This document shows positions 1 through 11,500 of a stretch of DNA of 64,000 bases, one piece after another (the first letter of the stretch is position 1; every line of letters starts with the position of its first letter). The DNA lies in assembly GCA_032358165.1 (NCBI GenBank), contig JAALGY010000061.1, forward strand, positions 310,001 to 374,000. Reading direction: 5' to 3'. Under the pieces are notes generated by a model. It saw nothing but the letters and a program-made list of their open reading frames with translations. It searched no databases and was not told the DNA's origin. A program made the translations under genes and the position numbers. This DNA comes from Diplosphaera chodatii (taxonomy: Eukaryota > Chlorophyta > Trebouxiophyceae > Prasiolales > Stichococcaceae).

Positions 1-58
1 ACTGTTTCAAAGAGTTTCTTGAACCGCGTCAGCTGGTGCTCCCAGGCCTACCGTGCAG

Positions 59-1063
59 CAGCTGAACCGGCAGCTGTCGGCGCTGCTGGAGGCGGAGGTG
101 ACCGCACGCAGGCAGCTGACAGCCCGCGACAGGTGCTGAGCAGTTTTCACCTGCTCCGGCTGTTCGCCAGGGGCTGCCTATGCACAGTGTGCTGCGTTGC
201 CAGATGCACCCACCCACGTCCACCCAGGGGTGGGGTGTCGCCGGCTCTGCAGCTCCACAGGCAGCTTTGCGTCATGTTGGGTATGGTGCACGCCGACGCG
301 CACTTTGTGCCCATGTGCAGGGTAGCCAGCTCGCCAGGCAGCACCAGCGGCAGCGCCCGGTCGGACGCTGGGTCTGATGCTGTGGGCCGCGCGCCCTGGG
401 TGTCCAACCTCAAAGGTGTCTCTCCACACCTTCTTGCTTCCTTCACATTGGCATCCAGCGGTGTGCTGTCTGCTCCGGGTGTCGAACCTCACTGAAAGGT
501 GCCTGCTTCTACCCTCGACACCTTCGACACCTTCCACGCGGGTATTGGGCTCCATTCACATGGGCACCGAATGCTGTGTTGCCTGCTCATGCTGTGCATG
601 TGCACACCATCCATGCTGCCGGCATGCTATCTGCTGCGCAGGAGGCGGGGCGGACAACGTGTGGGCATGTTGCGCAGGGCGGCTGGAGGGCCAAGCTGGC
701 GAGGCCCCTGCGGTGCTGTCGCCCCACGCCGTCGCGGCCGCCGCAGCCGCCGCCGCCAGGCTGCACTCGGCGCCGCCCCGCGCTGCAGGGGGGCCGCAGC
801 GGCCGGACTGCACGCCGGGGGTCCCCTCCGCAGCGCCGCAGCCGCCGCTGGCGCACCCCTCTCCCATCCCGGAGGAGGACGACGCAGCAGCCACAGCGCC
901 TTCGCGCCTGCCGACGCAGCCAGCAATCCAGCACCAGCCCGCGCCGGACGCAGATACAGTGGCAGCAGAAGCAGTGGCAGCAGAAGTCCGGCCACGGCAG
1001 GGTGCCCCATCCGAGCAGCCCAGCCGTGCTGGCGCCGGGGCGCCAGAGCGGAGACCAGGATGA
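59..1063 (+). CDS. 3' end of a coiled-coil, Ala/Pro-rich protein (5' end outside window)
   Basis: I do not recognise this gene; its 5' part lies before the window. Three exons fit with continuous phase: 59-132, 321-415, and a last exon from 642 (or 678) to the stop at 1061-1063. The first exon encodes a charged, leucine-rich amphipathic stretch (QLNRQLSALLEAEV) typical of coiled coils. The second is Ser/Gly-rich. The third is Ala/Pro-rich and low complexity. Third positions in the last exon are almost all G or C in this frame only, which is why I chose it over the two overlapping open frames. The acceptor of the last exon is ambiguous because both candidates keep phase. No catalytic motif is visible. 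Confidence 0.5.
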
Positions 1064-2618
1064 ATCGCTGTGTGCCTGGTGGCGTCCCTATCGCGCCTGG
1101 CCGCAGCTGACGCTGCTCCGGTCCTGGGGTTTGTGCCACTGGATGGCGTGATCTGGCCGTGCTGCTCCAGGGTGTTTGCCAGGAAGCAGGCGGGCCGGTG
1201 GACCGAGGTGTGCCGTGGCTGTCGGTGGCCATCATGCTTGTTCAGGACGTAAGCATGGCAGCTGTGCCTGGACGTTGTCAGCTCCCGGCTTGACGGACTG
1301 CGAACCGCTCCCGGCGTAATGGTCCGCGGCCAGTCCGCCGGCAACCGCTGCTCATGGGGTCATGGGTGTCACAATGGTTGTCGGTACCAGGGCTAACCTG
1401 CACTCGTTTCATGCGCACATTGAATTCTTTTTCGATGGGGGTTTACATATATATCATTTGGACTTGTATTTGTCCTACTGCGACACTACAGCCTCGATTA
1501 GTTGTGCGATGTTGCGTGTGCCCATAAGATACCGTAGACGGAGTAAATACGCATGTGCACATCCGCTGCCACTGCTGGTCGCTCGACCACTCTATCCATT
1601 CAGCAGCGCATCTGCTAGGTCTGCGTGGCAGGAGCCTATCACCATGAATATATCCAGAAGTGGGCAGTGATGGCATGTATCAGAGATATACACTACCAGC
1701 CTTCAGCCATCGACTCCTGGCGTCATGATCCCCTGGCCATCGCTAGGGTTTAATCCAAGCAAGCGCAGCAGCTGCCCGACAGGCCCTTGTTACACCTCAG
1801 GAGCTGAAATACCTTGCGCAGCCTCGTCTGCACAGCTCGCAGCGTTGTGTTTGTCGTCTGCCCCATTCCGAGCTGAGGGAATTGACTAGCAAATAGTCAA
1901 GCCGGATACAGTGTCAATAGCCCAGCCTGAGACGTGGAGAACCTTCTCCTGACGTGTTTCGGAGGCCAGCTTGCGGTTGCTACGGGTTGCCAGGAGCGTT
2001 TGGCCGTGCTCTTAGTTGAAGTCACTGTGCAGCAGACGCGGCTGGCCCTCAGGTCCTTGCCCACAGTCCCGAGTACGGGACCGCCTTTGGTGACGAGGTG
2101 GCTCAGCCGCAACGCTGCAACTGCCCACGCACCGGCGGCCGAGCGCAGGTGGGGCCGCTCGTATGCCATTGCAATCAAAACCATCACCACACCGGGCAAG
2201 GCGCCTGTAGTCTTGTTGCCTTGCCTCGGCTCGAGCTTCCTTCTCAGAAGCTCCTATCAGCCCAAAGATCATCGCTCAGCAGCCCTCAACTATTCACCCA
2301 GCCGCCCTCGGTACTTTGTGTTGCTTCCCGGCTGTGTGAACGCCGGGTGCGCCACAGGCGGCAGGGTTGGCCCGAAGATCGATGATCTGGCTGCGTCTGA
2401 GCAAGCTTGAAAGCTTTGTTGGCTGGCGGTCGTGTTCACACACGCGCCTTGCCGGTCCATCTGCTCCATGTGATAGCCGCAGCGTGGTACGACCATTGCT
2501 ATGGTCGGGAGCAGATGCGTCAGCCCGCGTCCTTCTGTGCCTTGCCCTTTCTTATCGGACGCCGAGGATGACTGACCACCACCTTCGCTGTTGGCTTGCC
2601 CTTCTTCTGCCTGCTAGA
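1064..2618. other. Intergenic stretch without a supportable gene
   Basis: This stretch has lower GC than the flanking exons, and its open frames lack G/C third-position bias and clean splice pairs. It probably holds the 3' UTR of the upstream gene and the promoter or early non-coding exons of the downstream gene. I see no repeat or RNA gene in it. Confidence 0.4.
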
Positions 2619-4610
2619 ATGTACCACTGCGACGCCCAGTTGCAGGCTGACGCATTGCGATGTTCCGCTGCGCATGCAGAACGCCACGTCGTGCCGGAGG
2701 CTCCGGCTGATGCTGGCACTTGCAGCCGGGGATCGGCGAGGCTAACCAGCCACGGAGCACCGGGGCGCATGCAACCTCACGCAGATCTGCAGGGTGGGCC
2801 CCCAGAGGTCGGTGCAGCGTCAGCTGGGCAGGATGTGACGCCAGGCGGCGGCGTTGCTGCTGCAGGCGCTGCAGCGCCAGCCGCAGCTGGGCCGGCCCAG
2901 ATGAGCCCTGCAGACGTGGCCAAGGCAGCCACGAAGGCGCTCAGCGCGATGGGCAGCAGCGGCCGAGGCGCAGGCAGCTCCTTCAGCAGCGGGCTGATGA
3001 TTGACGGCTTCCATGTGCCCCCGCACGTGCTGCAGGCCTTGCAGGTGTGTGCTGCTGTGCCTGCTGTGTGCAGCAGTCTAGCGTGCCACAAAGGCATGTA
3101 GGGTATGGACGCGTAGCTCATGCCGTGTTGCATGTTGAATTTTGCTGTCCATGCTGCCGTGCATCTGGCGCAGAATGCTGTGTGTTACCGGGATTGTCAC
3201 TTGTCTGGCCTGCAACGTGCAGCGCCTGGATCTGCAGGAGCTACGTCTGCAGGCCGGCGGCAGCCCGAACGCTCCACAGCCCAATCTTGCCCTGTCAGGC
3301 AGCGCTGCAGTGCCTGGTCAACAGTCCTCTGCCGAGCTGTTGCGAGGTATGTTGGGTCACCTCCGGTCAACCCTTTATGCTCCCTTTCTGACGCTCGCAA
3401 CGCCACTTCTGCTTACTCCTGCTGCGTGCGACACTTGTCTCGTACTACCAGTAGGCACTTCGGGCCTGTCGGGCCTGTCATCCCTACCACACCATGTGTA
3501 AATTCCTGGTGCCACCTCTTGCTCTGCAGGCGAGGAGAACATCAACCCTCGCCCTGGCCAGGATCAGTCGCCACACGGCGAGGCGTCACCGGACGCCGCG
3601 GGCAGCAGCCCCAACGGCAGCGGCCCCTTCCTCTCGCCCCCCAGCAGCGAGGCCGCGGTGCAGGAGGCGTGCGGCAGCCCGCACGGCACCAGCAGCAGTG
3701 GCCGCGGCCGCCCCTCCCTCACAGGCACGCACGTGCATGCCCACAGATTTGCTAGGCGCTCTCCATGCAGTGCACCTACGCACTCGCACCACCCCTGCGG
3801 CAGCGCCACCTTCCTTGCTGCCTGGCTTGCTGCAAAGGCTGCTGCCTCGCCGTACAGCAGGGTACTGCAGCCGTGGCAGCAGCCTTTCCTCTGGGCGCCA
3901 CAGCAGCCGCAGCGGCGGCAGCGGGCACTCCAGCGGCTCCGGTCGCTCGGGGCGCTCCGGCCGCGGCGGCACGGCGGTCCTTGCCAGTGGCACCGAGAGC
4001 GAGTCCGAGGAGCATGTGCAGGTGAGTGTCGATACGGTGCCTGGATCAGTGGATGTGAAGTGCTGGGTTGCAGGGCATCCGCACCTGCTGCAGCTCGTTT
4101 GCAGCGTACATGGCTGCTGGACCAGGGAGTGTGTGCAGTCACCGCCGATGTGCACTGTGGTGCAGGGTCTGGAGGTGGCGGTTGCCGAGCTTTCTGCGCG
4201 CTCAGCCGCCAACGCGGCCGTCATTTCGCAGCTGAACACAGACATCATCTCACTCAGTACGTCCTGCTCGGATGCTGATTTGAAGTGTTGTTTCAAGCCT
4301 CCCCCTGCAGCCATGGCTCACCCTTTGTCGCTGCCGGCTTCGGCTGCAAGTGATCATGGTCATCAGCCTGTGCATCATGTCCCACGACTCTGCGAGACGT
4401 CCTAATGACACGTGTCGTGTGTCTGCAGGCACAACCAATGAGGCGTTGCGGCAGCGGCTGCAGCTGCTGACAGGACAGCTTCGACACCGGGACGTGGAGA
4501 TCGACAACCTGCGGACCGATGTGCGCCGTCTGCGGTCTCTGATGACTGGGCCCATAGACAACAAAGCCAGCAAGAGCAGCGCCCGCGGCAGCACCAGTCA
4601 CGCGTCCTGA
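2619..4610 (+). CDS. Ser/Gly-rich protein with C-terminal coiled coil, function unknown
   Basis: I do not recognise the family. Supported exons include one ending at a donor near 3043 (ending VPPHVLQALQ), one starting after the acceptor near 3221 (RLDLQELRLQ) and ending in a GTATGT donor, one beginning GEENINPRPGQ near 3531, a Ser/Arg/Gly-rich exon ending at about 4020, then 4166-4256 and 4429-4610. The last two join in phase to give a long heptad-like segment (AELSARSAANAAVISQLN, then RQRLQLLTGQLRHRDVEIDN) ending with the stop at 4608-4610. The junction between the 3.5 kb and 3.9 kb exons does not close in phase with a canonical donor, so an exon is missing or mis-set there. The start at 2619 is only the first plausible ATG. 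The protein looks like a scaffold or regulator, but that is inference. Confidence 0.45.
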
Positions 4611-5507
4611 CTTGGGCCGTGTGCGCCAACAGGTGTGTGCACTGTTGCGCGCTGTGAAATGATCAGCACCGGCAGCTGGGTCAGCTTGGAGGGTGCACCG
4701 TGGCATGGTCGTGTCCGCTGCGAGGAGAACCGTTGGTCGTCAGGGGCAGCTGTTCATGGCTTAACAGTGATTTGAACCTTTGCAGCGGCCTGCCACACCG
4801 TGCAAGCTGCCCGACTGGCCTGGCTGCTTGCTCGTACAGTGGCTCTGGACTAGAACAGCTGTCACCCTCATGTTGAGCTGTGTATGCTGTTGACAGCTCC
4901 ATGGGCTGCCTGTGTACCCCGCATGCGCATGACGGGGTTGCATTGCAGGGGTGCACTGTACCTGATTTCTTGCCTGTGGCTATTATGCTTGCTCCCTCTT
5001 TATGACAATTGATGGCACACAGGCCACGCCACACCCTGTCTTGCCGGCATGCGTCATTCTTGCGTGGGCTTTGAATGCACCATGCGGCTGCTGTGCTTCT
5101 TAATATTTTGGTGGGAAGGTGAACATGTGATGGGGAGGCGGACATGCGCTGGCTTTGTGAGCAGCATCTACCTGCTCTTGCCTTGAGTGACGTTGGCTGC
5201 TTTCACAACATACAATGTGTTGCCTGTCTTGTGCTGCGATGTGACAAGCATGTGCATGACTTGTAAGCGAGCCTGTGCCACCTATCTGCTTGGTGACGTG
5301 TGCACGCCCTTTTTGCAGCTTTTTGCTGGTCGATCACTCGTTCAGGGCAACACCCCTGGCAATAGCAACCCTGCCCCAATCGACAGCCGAATGAGCACGC
5401 TGATCGCCCACACCACACGCACGCTGCACAACATGCTCCGCCAATCGCGGTGCTGCCCCATCAGCATGCCGCGGGGATAGCGCAGGAGTGGTGGCGGCAG
5501 TTACCGG
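4611..5507. other. Intergenic region upstream of the receptor kinase
   Basis: No exon with coding third-position bias is visible. This should contain the 3' UTR of the coiled-coil gene and the promoter/5' UTR of the kinase gene starting at 5508. Confidence 0.4.
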
Positions 5508-8500
5508 ATGGGAACGAGGGCTACGGCGTTGGGCGCGCTGCGCGCCGTCCAGCTGCTACTGCTTGCCGCTACCGTCCTGGTCTGCGAATGTCAGCAGAGG
5601 ACGGCGCTGGTGACAGACAGCGCGGGCCTGGCCGCGTCCCTCCGCGACAGTAGCGTGGACAACATTGCTGTCAAAGGCGGGTCCTGTCCTCCTTGAGCCT
5701 GCGCGTGTATAACGCGGTGCCAGTCTCACCAACGAAAGGATGTGCAAAGTGCTACACGTGCTGTTGCTGGAGTCCTCAGAGAGCGTCAGCAACGGTGTGG
5801 TCTGGAGCACCTTGGCACTCGGGATGTGTCGCTTGGCCGGTGGCTTGGCTGCTCCTGAGGATATGCCTGTGCTTTGGTGGGGAAAGGAGCAAATAGTCTG
5901 TGAAGCTGGGACATGATTGGCTGTCTGGGAGTCACTGTGTGTGCAGCGGAGCCTTTGTACCTGCGGCAGGGGCGACACGCCACAGTGCTTGCATGTAAAC
6001 ACACAGTGGCAGCATGCATCGGTGTCCTGCACGCAGATAGTTTTGTCAGACATTGCTGTTGATATCAGTGGCTACCGGCTGCATGACGGGCCAAAGCAAG
6101 ACGGCAGGCCTGTGTGCATTGTGTGGTGGAGCCATCCTGGAGGGCCATGCCAACTTTGCAATGTGCAGATGCGACGTGAACATCATTAACATTGTCTGAT
6201 GTGACCTGCAGGAACTGTGACGGTGGACCCTCGGGATTTCCGGACAGCGGCAGTCATCGCCGATCGGCGGGGTGTTGCAATTGAGTCAGGTATACCGACC
6301 CTGCTGCAAGGCCCACTTCCTTGCCGTTTGCACAGCTGCGTAGCTGCATGGACGACGCGCAGCAGCATGTGTACAGGGCTCTGTACGAGTTGTGCTGTAA
6401 CTGCAGCAAAATCAGATTCTGGGGTCTGCTGATGGAATGCATGGAAGCAATGACCTCATTTGAGGTGAAAACAATAGTGACATTGGTGGCTTTCCCATCG
6501 CAGCTTCCAAGCTGCCAGCTGAGCGCGGCGTCATAGACTTTGGTGGCACTGCGGATGTGGCGCACGTCACAGCGTTCAGCGCCTTGGCGGCACGGTCTGT
6601 CCAGCTCAAGGTGCATGCAGTAAACACAGCATGCAGGCAGCAAAGGCAGTGCGGTGCATGCAGACAGGCACTGGGTTGCATACAGAATGCAACCGGCGTG
6701 CATGCAGCGTCTCCAACCGCCAGACGGGACCGCAGCCAAGATTGGTGTGTGGCATGTCGCAGGGCCTGGCGCCGCCAGATGTGCGCACCGGCCTGCCGCT
6801 GCATGCTGCGAGCGTCGCGCTGTGGCCCTCCATCCGAGGCGACCCTGATGCGACGGTGAGCGCTGTGCCTGACCTTGGCATTGGTGCCTTCGTTGCCTGT
6901 GGAGCTTGATCACAGCGGCCTGAGGTGCAAGAGTGTTGTGCTGCAGTTTGAGCTGACGGAGACATGCGTGACGTTCCCGCTGCCTGAGGGGTCCGACAGT
7001 TGCGCTGACTACTGTCTGGGCGTCGCGATGGCGCTTGGCAGCGGCGTTTCAGCCGGCGGCAGCGGTGCCGAGTTGTCAGTTGACGGGCAGATCGTGCTGC
7101 AGCTGCCCATTGTCGCGTTTGGCGCTGCTGCTGGGTGAGCGAATGGGCATGCTCGTGTGGCACTCTTGCTCCTGCCCATGCAACCACTCTTTGCATCAGT
7201 GCACATTGACTTGTCTACATCTACATGCTTATGCCACTTTGATCTTGTGCAGGCACTTCATGCTGAAGGTTGCCAACAGCACCCTTGTGTGCGAGGATCA
7301 TGTTGCGGCATCCCCAGGTATGGCTCTGGCCAAGCCTGCTGGCCGTGATGGCATTGCATTCCAAGCTGCTCACGGTACCTCGACTCTCCAGATGCATGGT
7401 TGTCATCGAGCATGTAAACACCCGTACACCCCTTGGCCTGCAGAGGCTGGGAGGCCTGTCTGCATCTGCTCATACACGGACAACTGTCGTCGCAGGTTAC
7501 GAAGACGTCGCCGGCAGCCGCAGCTGGGGGCCGTGGCTCGCCAGCAAGCTGACAGCCAGGTTCCTGCTGATGCTGGCGCCGCAGGCTGCGCTGCTTGCCA
7601 CCGTATTGGTGCGCTTGCGTCTTGCCTACGCGTCACTGCAGCATGCGCAGCTGTTGAGGCACATGCAGCATAGTGTGCAATCCTGAGGTGACAGCATATG
7701 CATTTGGGTGACTTGTCCAACTATCGTCACTGGTGCTCACAATGGCTGCACCATGCGCAACCATCACGCGAGCGCAGGTGATGACGATGGCCTGGTGGGT
7801 GTCACGCACCAAGCGCAAGCAATGTGAGGCGGAGCGGGAACGATCAGCAGATACGCTGACAGATGCCGCCATCGATGCTGCCATGTCGGTGAACACAGGG
7901 GTCCTGCTGATGCTTGCTTGTTCAGGTTGCCGCCCTAGACAGCATGTTACCATGGTTCGCCGATCCTGGCGCAACTGCTTGTTGTCACTGCACATCCTAT
8001 CCAGTTGTGTACGAGACCTGAGTTGCAACCTTCGCAGGCTGACCAGCGGACTGCTTCGGGCTTCGCCCAGACCCCTGACGAAAAGGGGAAGTCCTCCAAC
8101 GACGATATGGACACACAGGATGGCCTTTCGCTCGGGGTGAGCGCACTGGGCCCTCGTCATGTTGCTCACACCGTCTGCACCTGAACTGGCACTGCCTCAG
8201 GCCCTGCAGTATTGCTAGTGTGCGGATTCACATGCTCCGGCTGATGGCGCCTGCATGGTTGCTGCAGTCAATGCAGGCCAGCCCGGGCGGATATGGCAGC
8301 CTGCGCACCGCCTCGGAGCTGGCGGTGCGCAGCGGCGGTGGCGCAGGTCCGTCCCTGCCTGTGACGTGCCTGCAACCATGGCCGCATGTCACTCCATGGC
8401 ACCACTGAACTGCCGCCTTTGGTTCGTTGGTGGCCCAATCTTGCACAAGCTTGGCAGGCATCACCGGGGCGTGCTGACGCTTGAGCCACTTGCGCATTGG

Positions 8501-11500
8501 CGCTGACCGCTGATTTTGACCGCTGATTCGGAACGAACCCCTGCTGTGAATGGCAGGGGTGGACGTGCTGGGGGACCACCACGGGTACCTGCTGCGCATG
8601 CGGCTGGAGGGCGGCCTCGACGGCATCGAGCTGGGGCCGCAGCTGGGGCGGGGGAGCTACGGCAAGGTGTTCAAAGGTGCGGCGCGGCGGCCGGTCGCAC
8701 GACGCTGTATTGAACTTGGGCACAAGGCTGCAGCTGAGAGGGGCATGAGGCAGGAGCCGCCGCACAGCGCACCGCAGCACCAGTCATGGCGCCCCGGCGT
8801 GCGACGGCGGCGGCGTGCTGACGGTCCAGAAAGCCAGCAACTAATTACATCTGGATGTGCGCAGGGCGCTGGCGGGGCGCGCTGGTGGCCGTGAAGGTGG
8901 TGGAGCACACCAGCGGCGGCAAGGCGGACGTCATCGAGGGCGCCCGCGAGTCGCTGTTGGCCGCCTCGGTGTCGCACCCCAACGTCATACCCTGCTACAA
9001 GGTGCGCGCCCGCCTGGGGTCCCTGCACGGCGCCGAGGCTGTCTTTTTGAAGTGAGACAGGGAGCAGCTCTTTTACCCTTTCTGTTGACTGTCAGACGGT
9101 GCACACTCGTGGGCAGCGTATCACGTTTGCACACGCGGGGTGGCATTCCATGCCACCCCTTGCATCCAGACTGTTGCTGCCACAGCAGAGGAAGGGGGCT
9201 CCCGATACTGCCATTGGCCTTCCAAACCCTGGTACGCAGCTGTCTCGTGTGTTTCCTGCAGATCTGCACAGTCGCAATCAGCCGCAGGCCGGGGTCCACC
9301 GACGCTGAGGGCTTCCCTGTGTCGGGCAGCAGCAGCAGCGGCCCGGAGCGCACCGCATCCCTGGTGCTGCCGGACTCGCCCGTCCGGGAGGCAGCTGCAT
9401 CAGGTGCCGCTGCCCTGGCCGTCCGGCGGTCTCCGTGACACCAGCTCAGAGTGTTGACTGCGCTGCCACTTGCTCTGAGACTCACGGACACTGACTGTCT
9501 GCTGCGTAAAACCCTATGCCACCAGCAACAGTCGTCGACAGATGCACCGCCGCGCTCCTCACTGCGGCCCTAAACCTTCTTTCCATATTGCAGGGCTGCC
9601 AGCGGGCAGCCAGGAGGTGGCGCGGCGCTCGTGGGAGCGTCCGGCGGAGGTGGCGTCACCGTCGGGTGCCGGCAGCAGCGCTTCAGACGGCCAGCGGGGC
9701 ACCGCTGGCCCCGCCTCGCCGCAGGACCCGGCCTTGCGCTGCAAGGTGGCTATGGAACACCGGGCTGGCAGCGGCGGCGCTGTCAGTGCGGAAGAGCAGG
9801 TCGAGGCTCCGCCCCTGTGCCCTACCCTGCAGTCCACAATCCCTGCCACCTTTGGACCTCTGTCGTGGGTTTGTTGGTTGAGTCTCACAGTGCCCCACCC
9901 AGAAGTTTGGTTCATTCACTAGTGCTTCATTCCCCTGGCAGGGTGTTGGGCACGCTGCCTAGGTTGACGTTGGTGTGGTGTCGAAGCTGCCAGCAGTCGA
10001 AGGTCCGAAGTGAAGTGGAAGTCTGAACCTGCTCAGTGCATCTCCTGCAGGTGATTGACGATGGGGGCATGTCTCCCGCTGGTGACCTGCCACCCACCGC
10101 GGGGATTGAAGGCATGCAGCCGATGTCGACTGTGAGTCCTCACCAAGGCCCATGGGATTTTGTCCATTGCATCTCATGCTGCGTCAGAGGACACCGCGAT
10201 CTATGTTTCTGTCCCATGAACGTGCCCTGCTGGGATCATTGCCAGCTTTAGGTCGCCGTGGCATGTGTGTAAATTGTATGCGCATGTTGCATCTGGCACA
10301 GGGGAGTCGCAACGAGTATGGCGCACCCGACAGCCTGCCGATCAGCGTCGCCACCGCTGCGACCAGCGGCCGCACGACCAGCGTCGGCGACACCAGCAGC
10401 AGTAGCGAGGTACGTCGCATGCTCCGTCACATCTGCACAGCTGAGGCTGTATGAACGAGCAAATCTGCACACCCTATCTGTGGCATCTTCATGCTCCTCG
10501 CCCTGACATATATTCGCAACACATACAGCCGCAACCGTCTGGTTTATACATGGTCTGGGCATGGGCCGCAGGCCGCTGACCCCTGGCCTGCACCTCTTGA
10601 CAGCCTTGCCTTTTGCTTCATGTACGCTACAGGCCACCATTGAGACGTGGATGCTGCTGGAGTACGCTGACCGCGGCAGCTTGGAGGAGGCGATCCAAAA
10701 CAGGCGCTTCCAGCGCAAATCGGACAAGAGCCAGCTTGATATGGTGTGCCACATGTCATGCGTGTCCTGCTTGCCGAGCTGTGGCATTGCTGCTTCTGAC
10801 CTCTGCTCAAGGTGTCATCTTGCTGGGCGTCTGGCGTCTGTGCTCCAACGCTGCCGACCACTATCAGCACTCTGCTGAACGCCAGCCTGGTTGCCATGCA
10901 GCTGAGCGTGTTCCGGACCCTGCTGGACATCGTTTCAGGCATGCAGTACCTACACAGCTTGGGGCTGGTACACGGTGAGCTGGCTGTTCTGCACGACCCA
11001 GCTGGTGCCTTGACACTGCAGTTGCGGCGTATGCTGAGGGTCCTCGTCTTTGCTGGTCTGCAGGCGACCTGAAGCCCGCCAACGTGCTGCTGAAGTCCAC
11101 CGTCACAGACAGCCGCGGCTTCAACGTCAAGTGAGACCCCTGCACTTGCCCAGCAGCGCTTGGCTGGTCCTGAGCTAGCCCGATGTTGACATTGCTTCCT
11201 GCCCGCAACAGCACAAGCAAAACACCGCACATGTGTGCGGATGGAGTGAGGGTCTCATCATCATGTATCGGGTGTATGCGGGTGCAGCTGTCAATACATC
11301 CCCCTGCCAATGCAGGTTGACTGATTTTGGGTTGGCGCGCATGCTGGACCTCAACAAGAGCCATGTCTCAACCAAGAGCTTCGGTGAGCCCAGAATGTCA
11401 CCACACTGTCAGCCGATGGCAAGGAACATATGGTATCAAACCCCTGCATCAGGAGCCTGTGATGGTGTAGCGGCGAAACATTGACGCTCTGCTATTGCAG

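Noticed and set aside
5508..7686. Separate secreted or C-terminally anchored protein gene ending at 7686
   Set aside because: The stop at 7686 lies in an intron: splicing 7608 to 7778 preserves phase and completes a transmembrane helix leading into the kinase.
8550..9055. Truncated or pseudogene kinase fragments between in-frame stops
   Set aside because: The stops fall in introns with GT-AG borders, and phase closes across every junction through the whole catalytic domain.
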